Of a stretch of 33,608 nt of DNA, positions 25,710 through 33,608 are shown piece after piece; positions within the stretch are counted from its first letter, which is position 1; every line of letters starts with the position of its first letter. Origin of the DNA: Pelagicoccus mobilis (GTDB taxonomy: Bacteria > Verrucomicrobiota > Verrucomicrobiia > Opitutales > Opitutaceae); NCBI RefSeq assembly GCF_016595505.1, contig NZ_JAENIL010000062.1, forward strand, positions 1 through 33,608, written 5' to 3'. The notes under the pieces were generated by a model, which saw only the letters and a program-made list of their open reading frames with translations, had not been told where the DNA came from and ran no database searches. Both the position numbers and the translations under genes were made by a program.

Positions 25710-27185
25710 ATGAATCCTTTTACTCGAAGAAAATTTATATCCAAAACGGTGACCGCTGGAGCGGCGGTCTCGGTGGCGTCGGCTTTGCCGCGGGTCAATG
25801 CTGCGAGGAAGGGCAGCGCGAATAATGCTATTCAGTTGGGCATCATTGGAGTGGGCAGCAAAGCGAGGGGGCATATCCAGCAGTTGCTCGAGATGAGCGA
25901 TGTACGGATCGTGGCGCTATGTGATGTGGATCAGGCGCACTTAGATCGCGGACAGAGTGAGTTGGATAAGAAGGGGCTGAAGGCTAAAGAGTATCGAGAC
26001 ATGCGGGACCTTTTGGATGATTCCGAGGTGGACGCAGTCTTGATCGTTACGCCGAATCATTGGCATGCTCTGGCAACGATCTGGGCCTGTCAGGCGGGAA
26101 AGGACGTCTATGTCGAAAAACCGGTTTCCCATAATTTGTGGGAAGGAAAGAAAATGGTCGAAGCTGCTCGCAAGTATAAGCGGATGGTACAGGCTGGTAC
26201 GCAAAACCGATCCGATAATGGGTTTCGCCAAGCATTGGAGTATATTCGAGAGGGGCAGCTTGGAAAGATCCAGTGGATTCACAGCTTGTGGTACAAGAAG
26301 CGCGAATCGCTGGGTCGGGTTGCAGGGCCTCAATTGATACCTGGCGGGGTCGACTACGACCTTTGGACTGGACCGGCTCCTTTAGAGCCTCTGATGCGGA
26401 AGCAACTGCATTACGACTGGCACTGGAATTGGAATACCGGAAATGGGGATATGGGCAACCTGGGTGGGCATATTATGGATGATGCCTCGAACATCACCGG
26501 TACTCACGGAATGCCGAAGCGATTCTTGTGCTTGGGTGGAATGTATTCAAGAGATGATTACGGGGAAACTCCGAATATACAGGCGGCGTTCGTCGAGTAC
26601 GAAGACGCTCCGCCGATAATCGTGGAGTTGCGTGGTTTGCCTCATAAGAAGGGTGCCGCGTACATGGACAACTATCGGGGCAAACGTTCCGGTAACATCG
26701 TTCAGTGCGAAGGAGGATATTTCGCGGGCGGCCGCGGCGGAGGCATTGTCTACGATAATGATGGAAAGAAGATCGAGAAGTTTCCTGGGGACGGTGGGAT
26801 GACTCATTTCGAAAACTGGTTTGAGGCTATTCGTACCCGTAAGCGCTCCATCATGAGGGCAGAAATTGCAGTGAGTGTGCGTTCGGCGAATCTCTGTCAT
26901 ATGGCGAACCTCGCGTACCGAAGCGGGCTTCCTACCTCGATTGACGATATTACGGCACGCGTGGGAAGCTACGGTCATGCGACGGAAGCGATCGAATCGA
27001 TCACTGCTCATCTAGGCAGAAATGAAGCTGATCTGGCTGCGGCCCCTTTAAGTTGCAGTCAGTGGATTCATTACGATGAGAAAAAGATGACGTTTTCGGG
27101 TGGCGGTGACTATGGCGATTCGGTCGCCAATGCACTGGTCGAACCGCGCTATCGAGCTCCTTTTGTCGTGCCGAAAAAGGTGTAG
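25710..27185 (+). CDS. Tat-exported Gfo/Idh/MocA-family protein
   Basis: This 491-residue protein begins with a twin-arginine signal (TRRKFISKT at residues 5-13, hydrophobic stretch to ALPRVNA), so it is probably exported folded with its cofactor. The Rossmann domain shows LGIIGVGSKARGHI (about 43-56) and CDVDQAH. The Gfo/Idh/MocA signature EKPVSHN lies at 136-142. The C-terminal half has the bacterial oxidoreductase-type domain with GNGDMGNLGGHIMDDA. Family members are NAD(P)-dependent sugar dehydrogenases or, in GH109-like branches, glycosidases that use NAD for redox-assisted cleavage. Either could fit here, and the sequence alone does not decide. It is the last gene of the 19159-27185 unit, 17 bp after the fucosidase. 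Confidence 0.9.
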   Translation: MNPFTRRKFISKTVTAGAAVSVASALPRVNAARKGSANNAIQLGIIGVGSKARGHIQQLLEMSDVRIVALCDVDQAHLDRGQSELDKKGLKAKEYRDMRDLLDDSEVDAVLIVTPNHWHALATIWACQAGKDVYVEKPVSHNLWEGKKMVEAARKYKRMVQAGTQNRSDNGFRQALEYIREGQLGKIQWIHSLWYKKRESLGRVAGPQLIPGGVDYDLWTGPAPLEPLMRKQLHYDWHWNWNTGNGDMGNLGGHIMDDASNITGTHGMPKRFLCLGGMYSRDDYGETPNIQAAFVEYEDAPPIIVELRGLPHKKGAAYMDNYRGKRSGNIVQCEGGYFAGGRGGGIVYDNDGKKIEKFPGDGGMTHFENWFEAIRTRKRSIMRAEIAVSVRSANLCHMANLAYRSGLPTSIDDITARVGSYGHATEAIESITAHLGRNEADLAAAPLSCSQWIHYDEKKMTFSGGGDYGDSVANALVEPRYRAPFVVPKKV

Positions 27186-27489
27186 GCGGCTGCTTACGAC
27201 TCAGCCTCTTAATCACCGGTTTCGTTGGCGACGCCGAGCTGCGTCCGCATGAAGCTCCGGCTGGCTGGTGCCGCCTTGCTCTGCTCTCGATTGAGCCTGC
27301 ACTACTTGTTCAAATCATTTTGCGAGTGGTATATTGACGGTCTTCGAGGTGGGAATGACTTCGTCGACCTACACAAATAGAGGGTACACGGAAGGGGTTC
27401 GTTTGCTATTATAGGCCTCATACTTTTTGCAACAGTTACCAGTTCAATGATAATTGACTGGTGTTTTTGCACCCTCGGTACCCCACGAT
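27186..27489. other. 304-bp intergenic region with GC-rich foldable segment and shared 11-mer
   Basis: I see no gene here. The first part (27184-27276) is GC-rich and can form several nested pairings. AGGCGGC (27184-27190) complements GCCGCCT (27270-27276), CACCGG (27214-27219) pairs with CTGGTG (27265-27270), GACGC/GCGTC (27230-27234 with 27241-27245) make a short hairpin, and GGCTG/CAGCC (27188-27192 with 27202-27206) form an alternative hairpin just after the stop codon. It may be a terminator, a REP-type repeat or a small RNA. Downstream, ACTTGTTCAAA (27304-27314) repeats the copy at 18955, and ATTATAGG occurs near 27410. A promoter for the sulfatase unit is expected here. Confidence 0.35.
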
Positions 27490-29085
27490 ATGAATTTTAA
27501 AGCAATTACCCTAATCGGACTTCTGTTTCTCGGAACAGGCCTTCAAGTTCTTTTTGCCGATTCTCGGCCGAATATCATCTATCTGATGTCGGACGATCAG
27601 AGCTCCTATTCGATGGGGTGCTACGGCAATTCTGACGTGAAGACGCCGAACCTGGATCGGCTTTCTTCCCAGGGCGTGACCTTCGACAACCACTACGTTA
27701 CCACCGCGATTTGCATGGCGTCCCGGGCTACGGCGATGACGGGCATGTACGAGTACAAGCATGGCTGCAATTTCAGCCATGGCGAGATGATGACCAGCAT
27801 CTGGGCCAATTCCTATCCGATATTGTTACGAGAGGCGGGCTATTTGACCGCATTTGCGGGCAAGTTCGGCTTCGAGCTTCGCGAGACGCCAAATGGACCG
27901 AAACTGGAGTTGCCAGCCGAGGACTTCGACCGCTGGGGAGGTGGCCCTGGCCAGACTTCTTACGATACGAAAAAGAACAAGTCGATGGTCGCCTACGCCA
28001 AGGAGTACCCGCATGCGACGCTCTCATACGGAGCTTTCAGCCGTGACTTCATTCACGCGTCAGCTAAGTCAGATCAGCCCTTTTGTCTATCGATCAGCTT
28101 CAAAGCTCCGCACAAGCCGGCGACGCCAGATCCTCGGTTCGATGATGTCTATGCCGGAATGACTTTCAAGAAGCCGGCCAACTACGGTCGTGAGCACGGC
28201 GAGCATTTTTCTAAGCAAAGCAAGCAGGACCGGCAGTACGAACGCTTCCACTCCTGGAACTATTCCGATAAGTACGACGAGGTGATGGCGACCTATCATC
28301 AGCAGATCTATGCGATCGACGTGGCGGTTGGTATGGTACGCGAGGCGCTGGAGGAAGCCGGGGTCGCGGATAACACCGTCATCATCTATACTTCTGACAA
28401 CGGGTTCTTCTGTGGTTCGCATGGTTATGGTTCGAAGGTCTTGCCGTACGAGGAGTCGACGCGGGTTCCTCTGATCATCTACGATCCGCGGCATGCGAAC
28501 TCGGGGAAGGGCCTGCGTTCCGATGCCCTGACCGGCAATATCGATTTCGCCCCCACGATCCTGAGTCTTGCAGGCTTACCTGTTCCGGAAAACATGGATG
28601 GTAGCAATTTGATGGCACTTTATGAGAATCCCAATGCGGAGTTGCACGAGTCGCTCGCGTTGGTCAATGTCTGGGGCGAGGCGGCAACTCATGCGCTTGG
28701 CGTTGTAACGAAAGACATGAAGTATCTGCATTGGGGATACGCTGCTGAAGGATTCGAAGTCACGGAAGAGCTCTATCACTTGGGAAAAGACCCATTGGAA
28801 TTGACGGAATTGTCTGGGAATCCCGAATACAGTCCGGCGATGCAGGCGATGCGCAAGGCTTACGATCGGCATCTGTCAGACTGGAAGAAAGAAGCGGTCG
28901 CCTACAACAATTACCAACCCTACGGAACCATCTTTGATCGAGAGACGGACTGGTCCGAAAAAGAAGGACTGTTTGATGCGAAGGGAATCGAAGCAGCCAG
29001 AAAAGCGACTGCGGAAGCTCGAAAGACGAACGCCGTCGCTCCGAAAGACAAAGGCGATAAGGCGAACAAGCGCGAAGACCGATAA
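27490..29085 (+). CDS. Type I (S1) sulfatase, motif CMASR
   Basis: This 531-residue exported sulfatase starts at ATG 27490, which gives a clean signal peptide [19 protein letters not shown] to LFA; an in-frame TTG 36 bp upstream adds a non-signal segment. The metal site is [10 protein letters not shown]. The formylglycine residue is C75 in CMASR, the CxAxR variant of the core motif. The usual GKWHLG is replaced by AGKFGFE, so the expected histidine is absent at that point. The late metal motif is YTSDNGFF. The C-terminus is long and lysine/arginine-rich ([11 protein letters not shown]). The motif set recurs in a recognisable S1 branch (from memory), so I regard it as active rather than degenerate. 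It heads the 27490-33384 sulfatase group; the next sulfatase follows 11 bp later. Confidence 0.93.
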   Translation: MNFKAITLIGLLFLGTGLQVLFADSRPNIIYLMSDDQSSYSMGCYGNSDVKTPNLDRLSSQGVTFDNHYVTTAICMASRATAMTGMYEYKHGCNFSHGEMMTSIWANSYPILLREAGYLTAFAGKFGFELRETPNGPKLELPAEDFDRWGGGPGQTSYDTKKNKSMVAYAKEYPHATLSYGAFSRDFIHASAKSDQPFCLSISFKAPHKPATPDPRFDDVYAGMTFKKPANYGREHGEHFSKQSKQDRQYERFHSWNYSDKYDEVMATYHQQIYAIDVAVGMVREALEEAGVADNTVIIYTSDNGFFCGSHGYGSKVLPYEESTRVPLIIYDPRHANSGKGLRSDALTGNIDFAPTILSLAGLPVPENMDGSNLMALYENPNAELHESLALVNVWGEAATHALGVVTKDMKYLHWGYAAEGFEVTEELYHLGKDPLELTELSGNPEYSPAMQAMRKAYDRHLSDWKKEAVAYNNYQPYGTIFDRETDWSEKEGLFDAKGIEAARKATAEARKTNAVAPKDKGDKANKREDR

Positions 29086-29096
29086 TAGCACGAACA

Positions 29097-30698
29097 ATGT
29101 TTCGAGTCATTTCAAACCCCAAGGCTTTGCTTTACCTTGTGGCGGTCAGTCTGATGTTCGTTATAGCCGCTTGTACGCAAACTCCGGCTGAAACGGAGAG
29201 CCGCCCGAACGTGATCGTCATTCTGGCGGATGACATGAGGACCGGAGCGATGGGATTTGACGGAGATCCACTCATCAAGACCCCTAACCTTGATCAATTG
29301 GCGGCGGATGGTACGGTTTTTAGCAAGGCCTTCGCTACCAGCGCGGCTTGTACGCCGAGCCGGACTACGCTCTTGACCGGACTGTACGAACGTCGACACG
29401 GGATCAACTTCAACTCAAAGAGCAGCATGACCGAAGCTGCTTATGCGAAAACCTACCCGATGCTTCTCAAGGCCGCCGGCTATTTCGTCGGCTACGTCGG
29501 AAAGAACCACACGCCTATCGGCAAAAACGAAGCAGGAAAAACCGGATACAATAGTGGCGTCATGGATCGGAGCTTCGACTATTGGTATGCGGGCCATCAT
29601 CATTTGACCTTCTATCCGAAGGACAAGAAGCGGCATGCCATTTTCAAGAATGCCCAGGCCGATACGCAGGTGGAGATTCTGGAAGAGGGCGTGGAGAACT
29701 TCATGGAGCCCAACGAAGCCTTTCAGGCGGGAAGCAGCTTTCTGGAAAGTCGCCCGCAGGGTCAGCCCTTTGCCCTGTTGATCAACTTCAACGTTCCCCA
29801 TTCTGTGGGCACGGGTTCGATGGAATTGAGGGAGAGTGATTTGGACTTGTATAAGTCTGCTTACCGAGAGCAATTGCACGAGATCGAGCTACCTTCGACC
29901 TATGTTGCCGAGAAGGACATCACCGGACCGAAGGTTCCTCATTCCGTCTATAATGGGGAGTATATCAGCTCCTATGATTACGTGAAGACGCCTGATGGAT
30001 TGAGAGAGCGTTGTATCCGAGAAATGCAGACGATCTCTGGCATTGATAAACTGCTGGGGAAATTGCAAGCGCAGCTTGAAGCTCAGGGTGTCGCGGAAAA
30101 TACGGTCATAGTTTTTACTTCTGATCACGGTTTGATGCACGGCGAGTTTGGCTTAGGTGGAAAGGTGTTTCTTTACGACCCATCGGTTCGGGTTCCTATG
30201 ATCGTATACGACCCGCGTGCGAAGAAGAGGGATAAGGTCGATCAAAGCGACGAGCTGGTCGCATTGGTGGATATTGCTCCTACTTTGTTAGAGCTGACGG
30301 GTACGTCGGGATCGGCGGAAATGCAGGGCAAGAGCCTCGTACCTCTGCTGGAAGGCGAGCCTGTTGAATGGCGGAATGAGATTTTTCTTGAGAATATGAT
30401 GACCATCCAGAATTACCCACGTATGGAAGGGGTGCGTACTCACAGGTGGAAGTACGTGCGTTATTTTGATCGGGAGAAGGATCAGCACTATAGCGAGATG
30501 ATCGACGCTTCCATCAATGGCGAGCAGCCCATCTATGAGGAGCTATTCGATTTGGAAAACGATCCGCAAGAAATCCACAATCTGATCGACGTCGCCGCTC
30601 ATGCTGCGACCGCCGATGCCTTACGGCAGCGAAACGCAAAGCTTGTGAGAGAGTATCGTGGTACTGAACCGCTGGATACTTATGTCGTAGGGCGATGA
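29097..30698 (+). CDS. Lipoprotein type I (S1) sulfatase, motif CTPSR
   Basis: This 533-residue sulfatase is probably membrane-anchored: the signal ends VIAAC, a fair lipobox. The metal site is ILADDMRTGA, the formylglycine residue is C85 in CTPSR (canonical), the catalytic lysine/histidine segment is GKNHTPIG, and the second metal motif is FTSDHGLMHGEFG. The length is typical. The gene starts 11 bp after the preceding sulfatase, and its stop overlaps the next gene's start (ATGA), so the three are cotranscribed. It shares the STPE/YERRHGINF-type layout with the CMASR sulfatase (YEYKHGCNF) but has a standard active site. The removed sulfate position is unknown. Confidence 0.94.
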   Translation: MFRVISNPKALLYLVAVSLMFVIAACTQTPAETESRPNVIVILADDMRTGAMGFDGDPLIKTPNLDQLAADGTVFSKAFATSAACTPSRTTLLTGLYERRHGINFNSKSSMTEAAYAKTYPMLLKAAGYFVGYVGKNHTPIGKNEAGKTGYNSGVMDRSFDYWYAGHHHLTFYPKDKKRHAIFKNAQADTQVEILEEGVENFMEPNEAFQAGSSFLESRPQGQPFALLINFNVPHSVGTGSMELRESDLDLYKSAYREQLHEIELPSTYVAEKDITGPKVPHSVYNGEYISSYDYVKTPDGLRERCIREMQTISGIDKLLGKLQAQLEAQGVAENTVIVFTSDHGLMHGEFGLGGKVFLYDPSVRVPMIVYDPRAKKRDKVDQSDELVALVDIAPTLLELTGTSGSAEMQGKSLVPLLEGEPVEWRNEIFLENMMTIQNYPRMEGVRTHRWKYVRYFDREKDQHYSEMIDASINGEQPIYEELFDLENDPQEIHNLIDVAAHAATADALRQRNAKLVREYRGTEPLDTYVVGR

Positions 30699-31486
30699 AA
30701 GTGAATGCTTACAAACAAATGATCATTATGAAAAAACGTGTTTTTTGGGGGGTTGGTTCCCTTTTGTTATCAGGATTGGCTTTTGCCGGATCTTCGGAAG
30801 AGGCATGGCAGGAGCTGATTGGCGAGAGATTTGCTAAGCGGATTGAGTTCGCTTATGTCGAGAACGACCCGGATCTACCCAACGTACTGATCTATGGCGA
30901 TTCCATATCTATCGCGTATACCCCAAGGGTTCGCCAAAACTTGGACGGGAAGGCGAATGTCTATCGCCTTTACTGTAACGGTGGGGACTCAAGCTCCTTT
31001 GTCGGCAAGATGGAAAAGATGCATGATACGATGAGGGACGAAACGCTGGATGCTCCTTGGTCGTTTGAGTGGGATGTGATCCACTTTAATGTCGGGTTGC
31101 ATGATTTGAAGTACCTAGCTGACAAGAAACTCAACAAGGAGGAGGGAACCCAGGTGTCGACGATTGGTGAATACAAACGGAATCTATCGGACATCGTTTC
31201 GTATCTAAAAAAGAGCTTTCCGCGGGCGAAACTCGTATTCGCGACCACGACCCCGGTGCCTGAAGGAGAGCCCGGACGGTTCGCTGGAGATGCCAAACGT
31301 TATAATGCGGCTGCTCTAGAAGTGTTAGGCAATCATGAGGATATCGTGATCAACGACCTATATTCATTCACGCTACCGAACCAGCCAAAGTGGTGGATTA
31401 GGGCAGGTGACGTTCACTACAATGTGACCGGAAAGACAGCTCAGGGGGATCGTGTTGCTTCTGTTTTGTTGGACAATCTGAAATAG
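30695..31486 (+). CDS. Secreted SGNH/GDSL-family esterase
   Basis: This exported hydrolase has 263 residues from ATG 30695; the ATGA overlap with the upstream sulfatase supports translational coupling. ATG 30728 gives a tighter signal peptide (MKKRVFWGVGSLLLSGLAFA) and may be the true start. Numbered from 30728, block I is YGDSIS with nucleophile S59. The glycine/asparagine blocks appear as CNGGDSSS and NVGLHDLKYL. The C-terminal dyad region is AGDVHYNVTGK, where the histidine is clear but the usual DxxH spacing is altered to DVH. Members remove acetyl groups from polysaccharides, so sugar deacetylation in the periplasm is likely (inference). Its place between sulfatases supports a role in stripping substituents. 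Confidence 0.9.
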   Translation: MKVNAYKQMIIMKKRVFWGVGSLLLSGLAFAGSSEEAWQELIGERFAKRIEFAYVENDPDLPNVLIYGDSISIAYTPRVRQNLDGKANVYRLYCNGGDSSSFVGKMEKMHDTMRDETLDAPWSFEWDVIHFNVGLHDLKYLADKKLNKEEGTQVSTIGEYKRNLSDIVSYLKKSFPRAKLVFATTTPVPEGEPGRFAGDAKRYNAAALEVLGNHEDIVINDLYSFTLPNQPKWWIRAGDVHYNVTGKTAQGDRVASVLLDNLK

Positions 31487-31490
31487 TGAT

Positions 31491-31513
31491 ACTCCTTGGG
31501 CGTACTTAGGAGT
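31491..31513 (+). other. Short stem-loop after the SGNH esterase
   Basis: ACTCCT (31491-31496) and AGGAGT (31508-31513) are perfect 6-bp complements with an 11-nt loop, 4 bp past the esterase stop. A U-rich run is not clear, so terminator function is uncertain. The 131-bp gap that follows probably carries its own promoter for the last sulfatase. Confidence 0.3.
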
Positions 31514-31617
31514 GTAGTTTATGTAAGAAGTGAGGCTTACCTGTGGCTTGGGTCCGATTTGACAGCAGTCGATCTGTCTCCTATGTGTCGCGGAGCTTCC
31601 GACCCTCCCACCCATTT

Positions 31618-33384
31618 ATGATGAAGACCTTTATTCTCGTTATCTTGTTTTCCTTTGCAGCCACGTTGTTTGCCGATCGACCAAATGTGGTCTTGGTAAT
31701 GACGGATGACCAGGGCTATGGTGACCTGTCGTGTACTGGAAATCCGATCCTAAAGACTCCAGCGCTTGACGCTCTTTACGAGCAGAGCACTCGTTTTACC
31801 GACTTTCATGTTAGTCCGACTTGCTCGCCGACGCGCGGGGCTCTCTTGAGTGGACACTATACGAATCGGGCGGGCCCATGGCATACGATTAAGGGGCGTT
31901 CGATGTTGCGATTGAGCGCGATAACCATGGGTGAGGTGTTCGAGGATGGTGGATACGCTACTGGCTTGTTTGGAAAATGGCATCTTGGCGATTCCTATCC
32001 GTATCGTCCTGAGGATCGAGGCTTTCAGGATGTGGTTCGCCACGCTGCTGGCGGGGTCGGGCAGACTCCGGATTTCTGGGACAATTCCTACTTTGACGAT
32101 ACTTATTTTCGCAACGGTGTACCGGAAAAGTTCGAGGGTTTCTGCACGGACGTTTTTTTCCGTGAGGCTACACGCTTTATTGACGAGAGCATTGAAGCTG
32201 GAAAACCGTTTTTCGCTTATGTGACACCGAACGCCCCGCATTTGCCGTATCACTGTCCAGAGGAGTATTGGGAGATGTACAAGGGCAAGGGCTTGAAGCC
32301 GGAAGAGGAGATCTTCTTTGGCATGATCCACAATATCGACGATAATGTGGGAGCTCTCCGGACTCATTTGGAAAAGAAGGGTGTATCCGATAATACGATA
32401 TTCATCTTCATGACCGATAACGGGACGGCCACCGGTCACGATGTATTCAATGACGGGATGCGCGGCAAGAAGGGGAGCGCTTACGAGGGCGGTCACCGGG
32501 TTCCGTTTTTCATTCACTGGCCAGATGGCAAACTCGATGTTGCTCGAGACATCGATACCTTGACTTCCCACATCGACGTATTGCCGACAATGATGGACCT
32601 TTGTGGGTTGGAGATCCCAATGGATTACAGTTTCGATGGACGTAGCCTTTCTCCGCTGCTTTACAATAATCCGACACCTTGGGTGGAGCGTACGATTGTT
32701 ACGGACTCGCAGCGGGTTGTTGATCCGATCAAGTGGAAGGATTCTTCGACAATGACGCAGCGTTGGCGTTTGATTAACGGAAAAGAGCTTTACGATATCG
32801 TGGCTGACCCTTCGCAGAGTAAGGATGTTGCTAGTATGCATCCCGATGTAGTTTCGTCGTTGAGGGCTGAATACGAAAAGTGGTGGGATAGCATTTCGCC
32901 TACTTTTGCGAAGGAGGAGCGATTGCGAATCGGTACGGACGTGGAGAATCCTGTTGTACTCAACGCGCATGACTGGATTACGGAGGCTCCCGTTTCTCCT
33001 TGGAACCAGGGGCATATCCGCCGAGGGGCAAAGATCAACGGATATTGGGCGATCGATGTGGAGATGGCGGGAACTTATAGTGTGGAGCTTCGTCGCTATC
33101 CGCCTGAGCTCTCGGCTGCGATCAATGCGGAATTGGATCCTGGAGCCCCGGTTATCGGCTTGGAAGCGTATCGCGGTCCAGCGGGAAGAGGCATAGGCGC
33201 GAAGAGCGCTGTGTTGTCAGTGGGTGACTTTAATGAAGAAAAACCGGTCAGCGACGCCGACGAAGGTATCCTCTTTACGGTAGAGCTACAGGAAGGTCCA
33301 GCCGATCTTCATGCGGTTTTCAAAACGGGGCCTGATGGGGAAGATGTAATTGGGGCTTACTACGCAGTGGTGAATCGTCTTTAA
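31618..33384 (+). CDS. Type I (S1) sulfatase with C-terminal beta-domain, motif CSPTR
   Basis: This 588-residue exported sulfatase starts at ATG 31618 or 31621 (signal MKTFILVILFSFAATLFA). An upstream GTG at 31543 adds 25 residues with no signal-peptide character. The metal site is VMTDDQGYGDL, the formylglycine residue is C69 in CSPTR (canonical), the catalytic segment is GKWHLG, and the second metal motif is FMTDNGTATGHD. After the sulfatase fold comes an extension of about 140 residues starting HDWITEAPVSPWNQ, with beta-rich NGYWAIDVEMAGTYSVELRR, resembling a carbohydrate-binding or jelly-roll domain common in planctomycete/verrucomicrobial S1 enzymes. It is a paralogue of the sulfatase at 7483, which lacks this extension. 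It ends the locus; only repeats follow. Confidence 0.94.
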   Translation: MMKTFILVILFSFAATLFADRPNVVLVMTDDQGYGDLSCTGNPILKTPALDALYEQSTRFTDFHVSPTCSPTRGALLSGHYTNRAGPWHTIKGRSMLRLSAITMGEVFEDGGYATGLFGKWHLGDSYPYRPEDRGFQDVVRHAAGGVGQTPDFWDNSYFDDTYFRNGVPEKFEGFCTDVFFREATRFIDESIEAGKPFFAYVTPNAPHLPYHCPEEYWEMYKGKGLKPEEEIFFGMIHNIDDNVGALRTHLEKKGVSDNTIFIFMTDNGTATGHDVFNDGMRGKKGSAYEGGHRVPFFIHWPDGKLDVARDIDTLTSHIDVLPTMMDLCGLEIPMDYSFDGRSLSPLLYNNPTPWVERTIVTDSQRVVDPIKWKDSSTMTQRWRLINGKELYDIVADPSQSKDVASMHPDVVSSLRAEYEKWWDSISPTFAKEERLRIGTDVENPVVLNAHDWITEAPVSPWNQGHIRRGAKINGYWAIDVEMAGTYSVELRRYPPELSAAINAELDPGAPVIGLEAYRGPAGRGIGAKSAVLSVGDFNEEKPVSDADEGILFTVELQEGPADLHAVFKTGPDGEDVIGAYYAVVNRL

Positions 33385-33454
33385 GGTCAGGCATGTGAGG
33401 GGGGAGGCTCTTCAATTGATAGAGCTGTAGTGCCTTGGGTACCGCTGGTCTCGA

Positions 33455-33474
33455 AGGCGCGGACTTCCGTGCCT
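33455..33474. repeat. REP-like hairpin, distinct type
   Basis: AGGCGCGG (33455-33462) pairs with CCGTGCCT (33467-33474) across an ACTT loop, eight pairs including one G-U. No T-run follows. It lies about 70 bp after the last sulfatase and about 95 bp before the 22-bp repeat at 33570. The compact GC-rich hairpin in a non-coding gap suggests another dispersed repeat, but no second copy is visible in the window. Confidence 0.4.
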
Positions 33475-33569
33475 GCGAAAACTACGGGCCTCTCTACGGA
33501 AAGAAGTTGTTGCTAGAATTTTGTTTTAGAGACGGTCCGATAACGTGAGAGTTCCTGAATTGAAATGTG

Positions 33570-33591
33570 GGAGCGTGCTTGTCACGCGATT
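33570..33591 (+). repeat. REP-like 22-bp repeat, right copy
   Basis: This is the exact reverse complement of 14-35. It begins GGAGCGTGCTTGTCACGCGA and is preceded by GTG, giving GTGGGAGC, as in Pseudomonas REP sequences. It lies in the 224-bp gene-free stretch after the last sulfatase, which otherwise holds only the hairpin at 33455. Confidence 0.7.
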
Positions 33592-33608
33592 CGGCAGGGG
33601 AAGCGTTG

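Noticed and set aside
27454-27489. TTG start for the CMASR sulfatase
   Set aside because: The ATG at 27490 directly opens the signal peptide; the upstream extension has no signal character.
31543-31617. GTG start for the last sulfatase
   Set aside because: The extra 25 residues are polar/arginine-rich and precede a perfect signal peptide at 31618/31621.
31750-33015. 421-codon open frame on the minus strand inside the last sulfatase gene
   Set aside because: It lies wholly within a sulfatase with complete motifs; its translation is rich in His/Arg/Ile with no recognisable domain. It is a codon-bias shadow.
1-33608. CRISPR array, tRNA or insertion sequence
   Set aside because: I found no regularly spaced repeats, tRNA-like cloverleaf or transposase-like reading frame; the only repeats are the short REP-like ones.

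Overview
The window reads as a polysaccharide-utilisation locus of a marine-type Verrucomicrobiota bacterium, most likely of the Opitutales/Puniceicoccales group. This placement is inferred from three things: a SusC-like TonB-dependent receptor whose mature N-terminus carries the 'ELSPFEVTA' motif with no SusD partner; many secreted sulfatases with planctomycete/verrucomicrobial features; and a Tat-exported Gfo/Idh/MocA protein. No tRNA, rRNA, CRISPR array or transposase gene was seen.

Layout. (a) 55-2708, minus strand: a two-component system with a periplasmic galactose-binding-like (discoidin) sensor kinase and a LuxR-type regulator. (b) 2939-14682, plus strand, probably one operon: TonB receptor, GH29 alpha-L-fucosidase, sulfatase, two paralogous right-handed beta-helix proteins, second sulfatase. 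It is followed by what looks like the decayed 5' end of another sulfatase (14691-14837). (c) 14881-18897, minus strand: a second kinase/regulator pair clearly paralogous to the first, followed by an exported PHP-domain phosphoesterase-like protein. (d) 19159-27185, plus strand: two large multidomain alpha/beta-hydrolases sharing a homologous C-terminal esterase domain, a second GH29 fucosidase and a Tat-dependent Gfo/Idh/MocA protein. (e) 27490-33384, plus strand: three sulfatases and an SGNH esterase.

Functional reading (inference). Two GH29 fucosidases, five intact sulfatases, two beta-helix proteins of a GH141-like look, and several candidate carbohydrate esterases fit stepwise degradation of a sulfated, fucose-rich and acetylated glycan such as fucoidan. 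Sulfatases and esterases would strip substituents, fucosidases and beta-helix enzymes would cleave glycosidic bonds, and the TonB receptor would import oligosaccharides. The two discoidin-type sensor kinases would report on glycan fragments in the periplasm. The formylglycine-generating or anSME enzyme required by the sulfatases is not in the window, nor are fucose catabolism genes or an endo-acting fucoidanase I could recognise.

The window is bracketed by a 22-bp REP-like sequence in inverted orientation (14-35 and 33570-33591) that resembles Pseudomonas REP elements. Several intercistronic stem-loops (5846-5885, 7417-7465) may set differential mRNA levels within the first operon. Clear Shine-Dalgarno sequences are scarce, so several start choices rest on the signal peptide.
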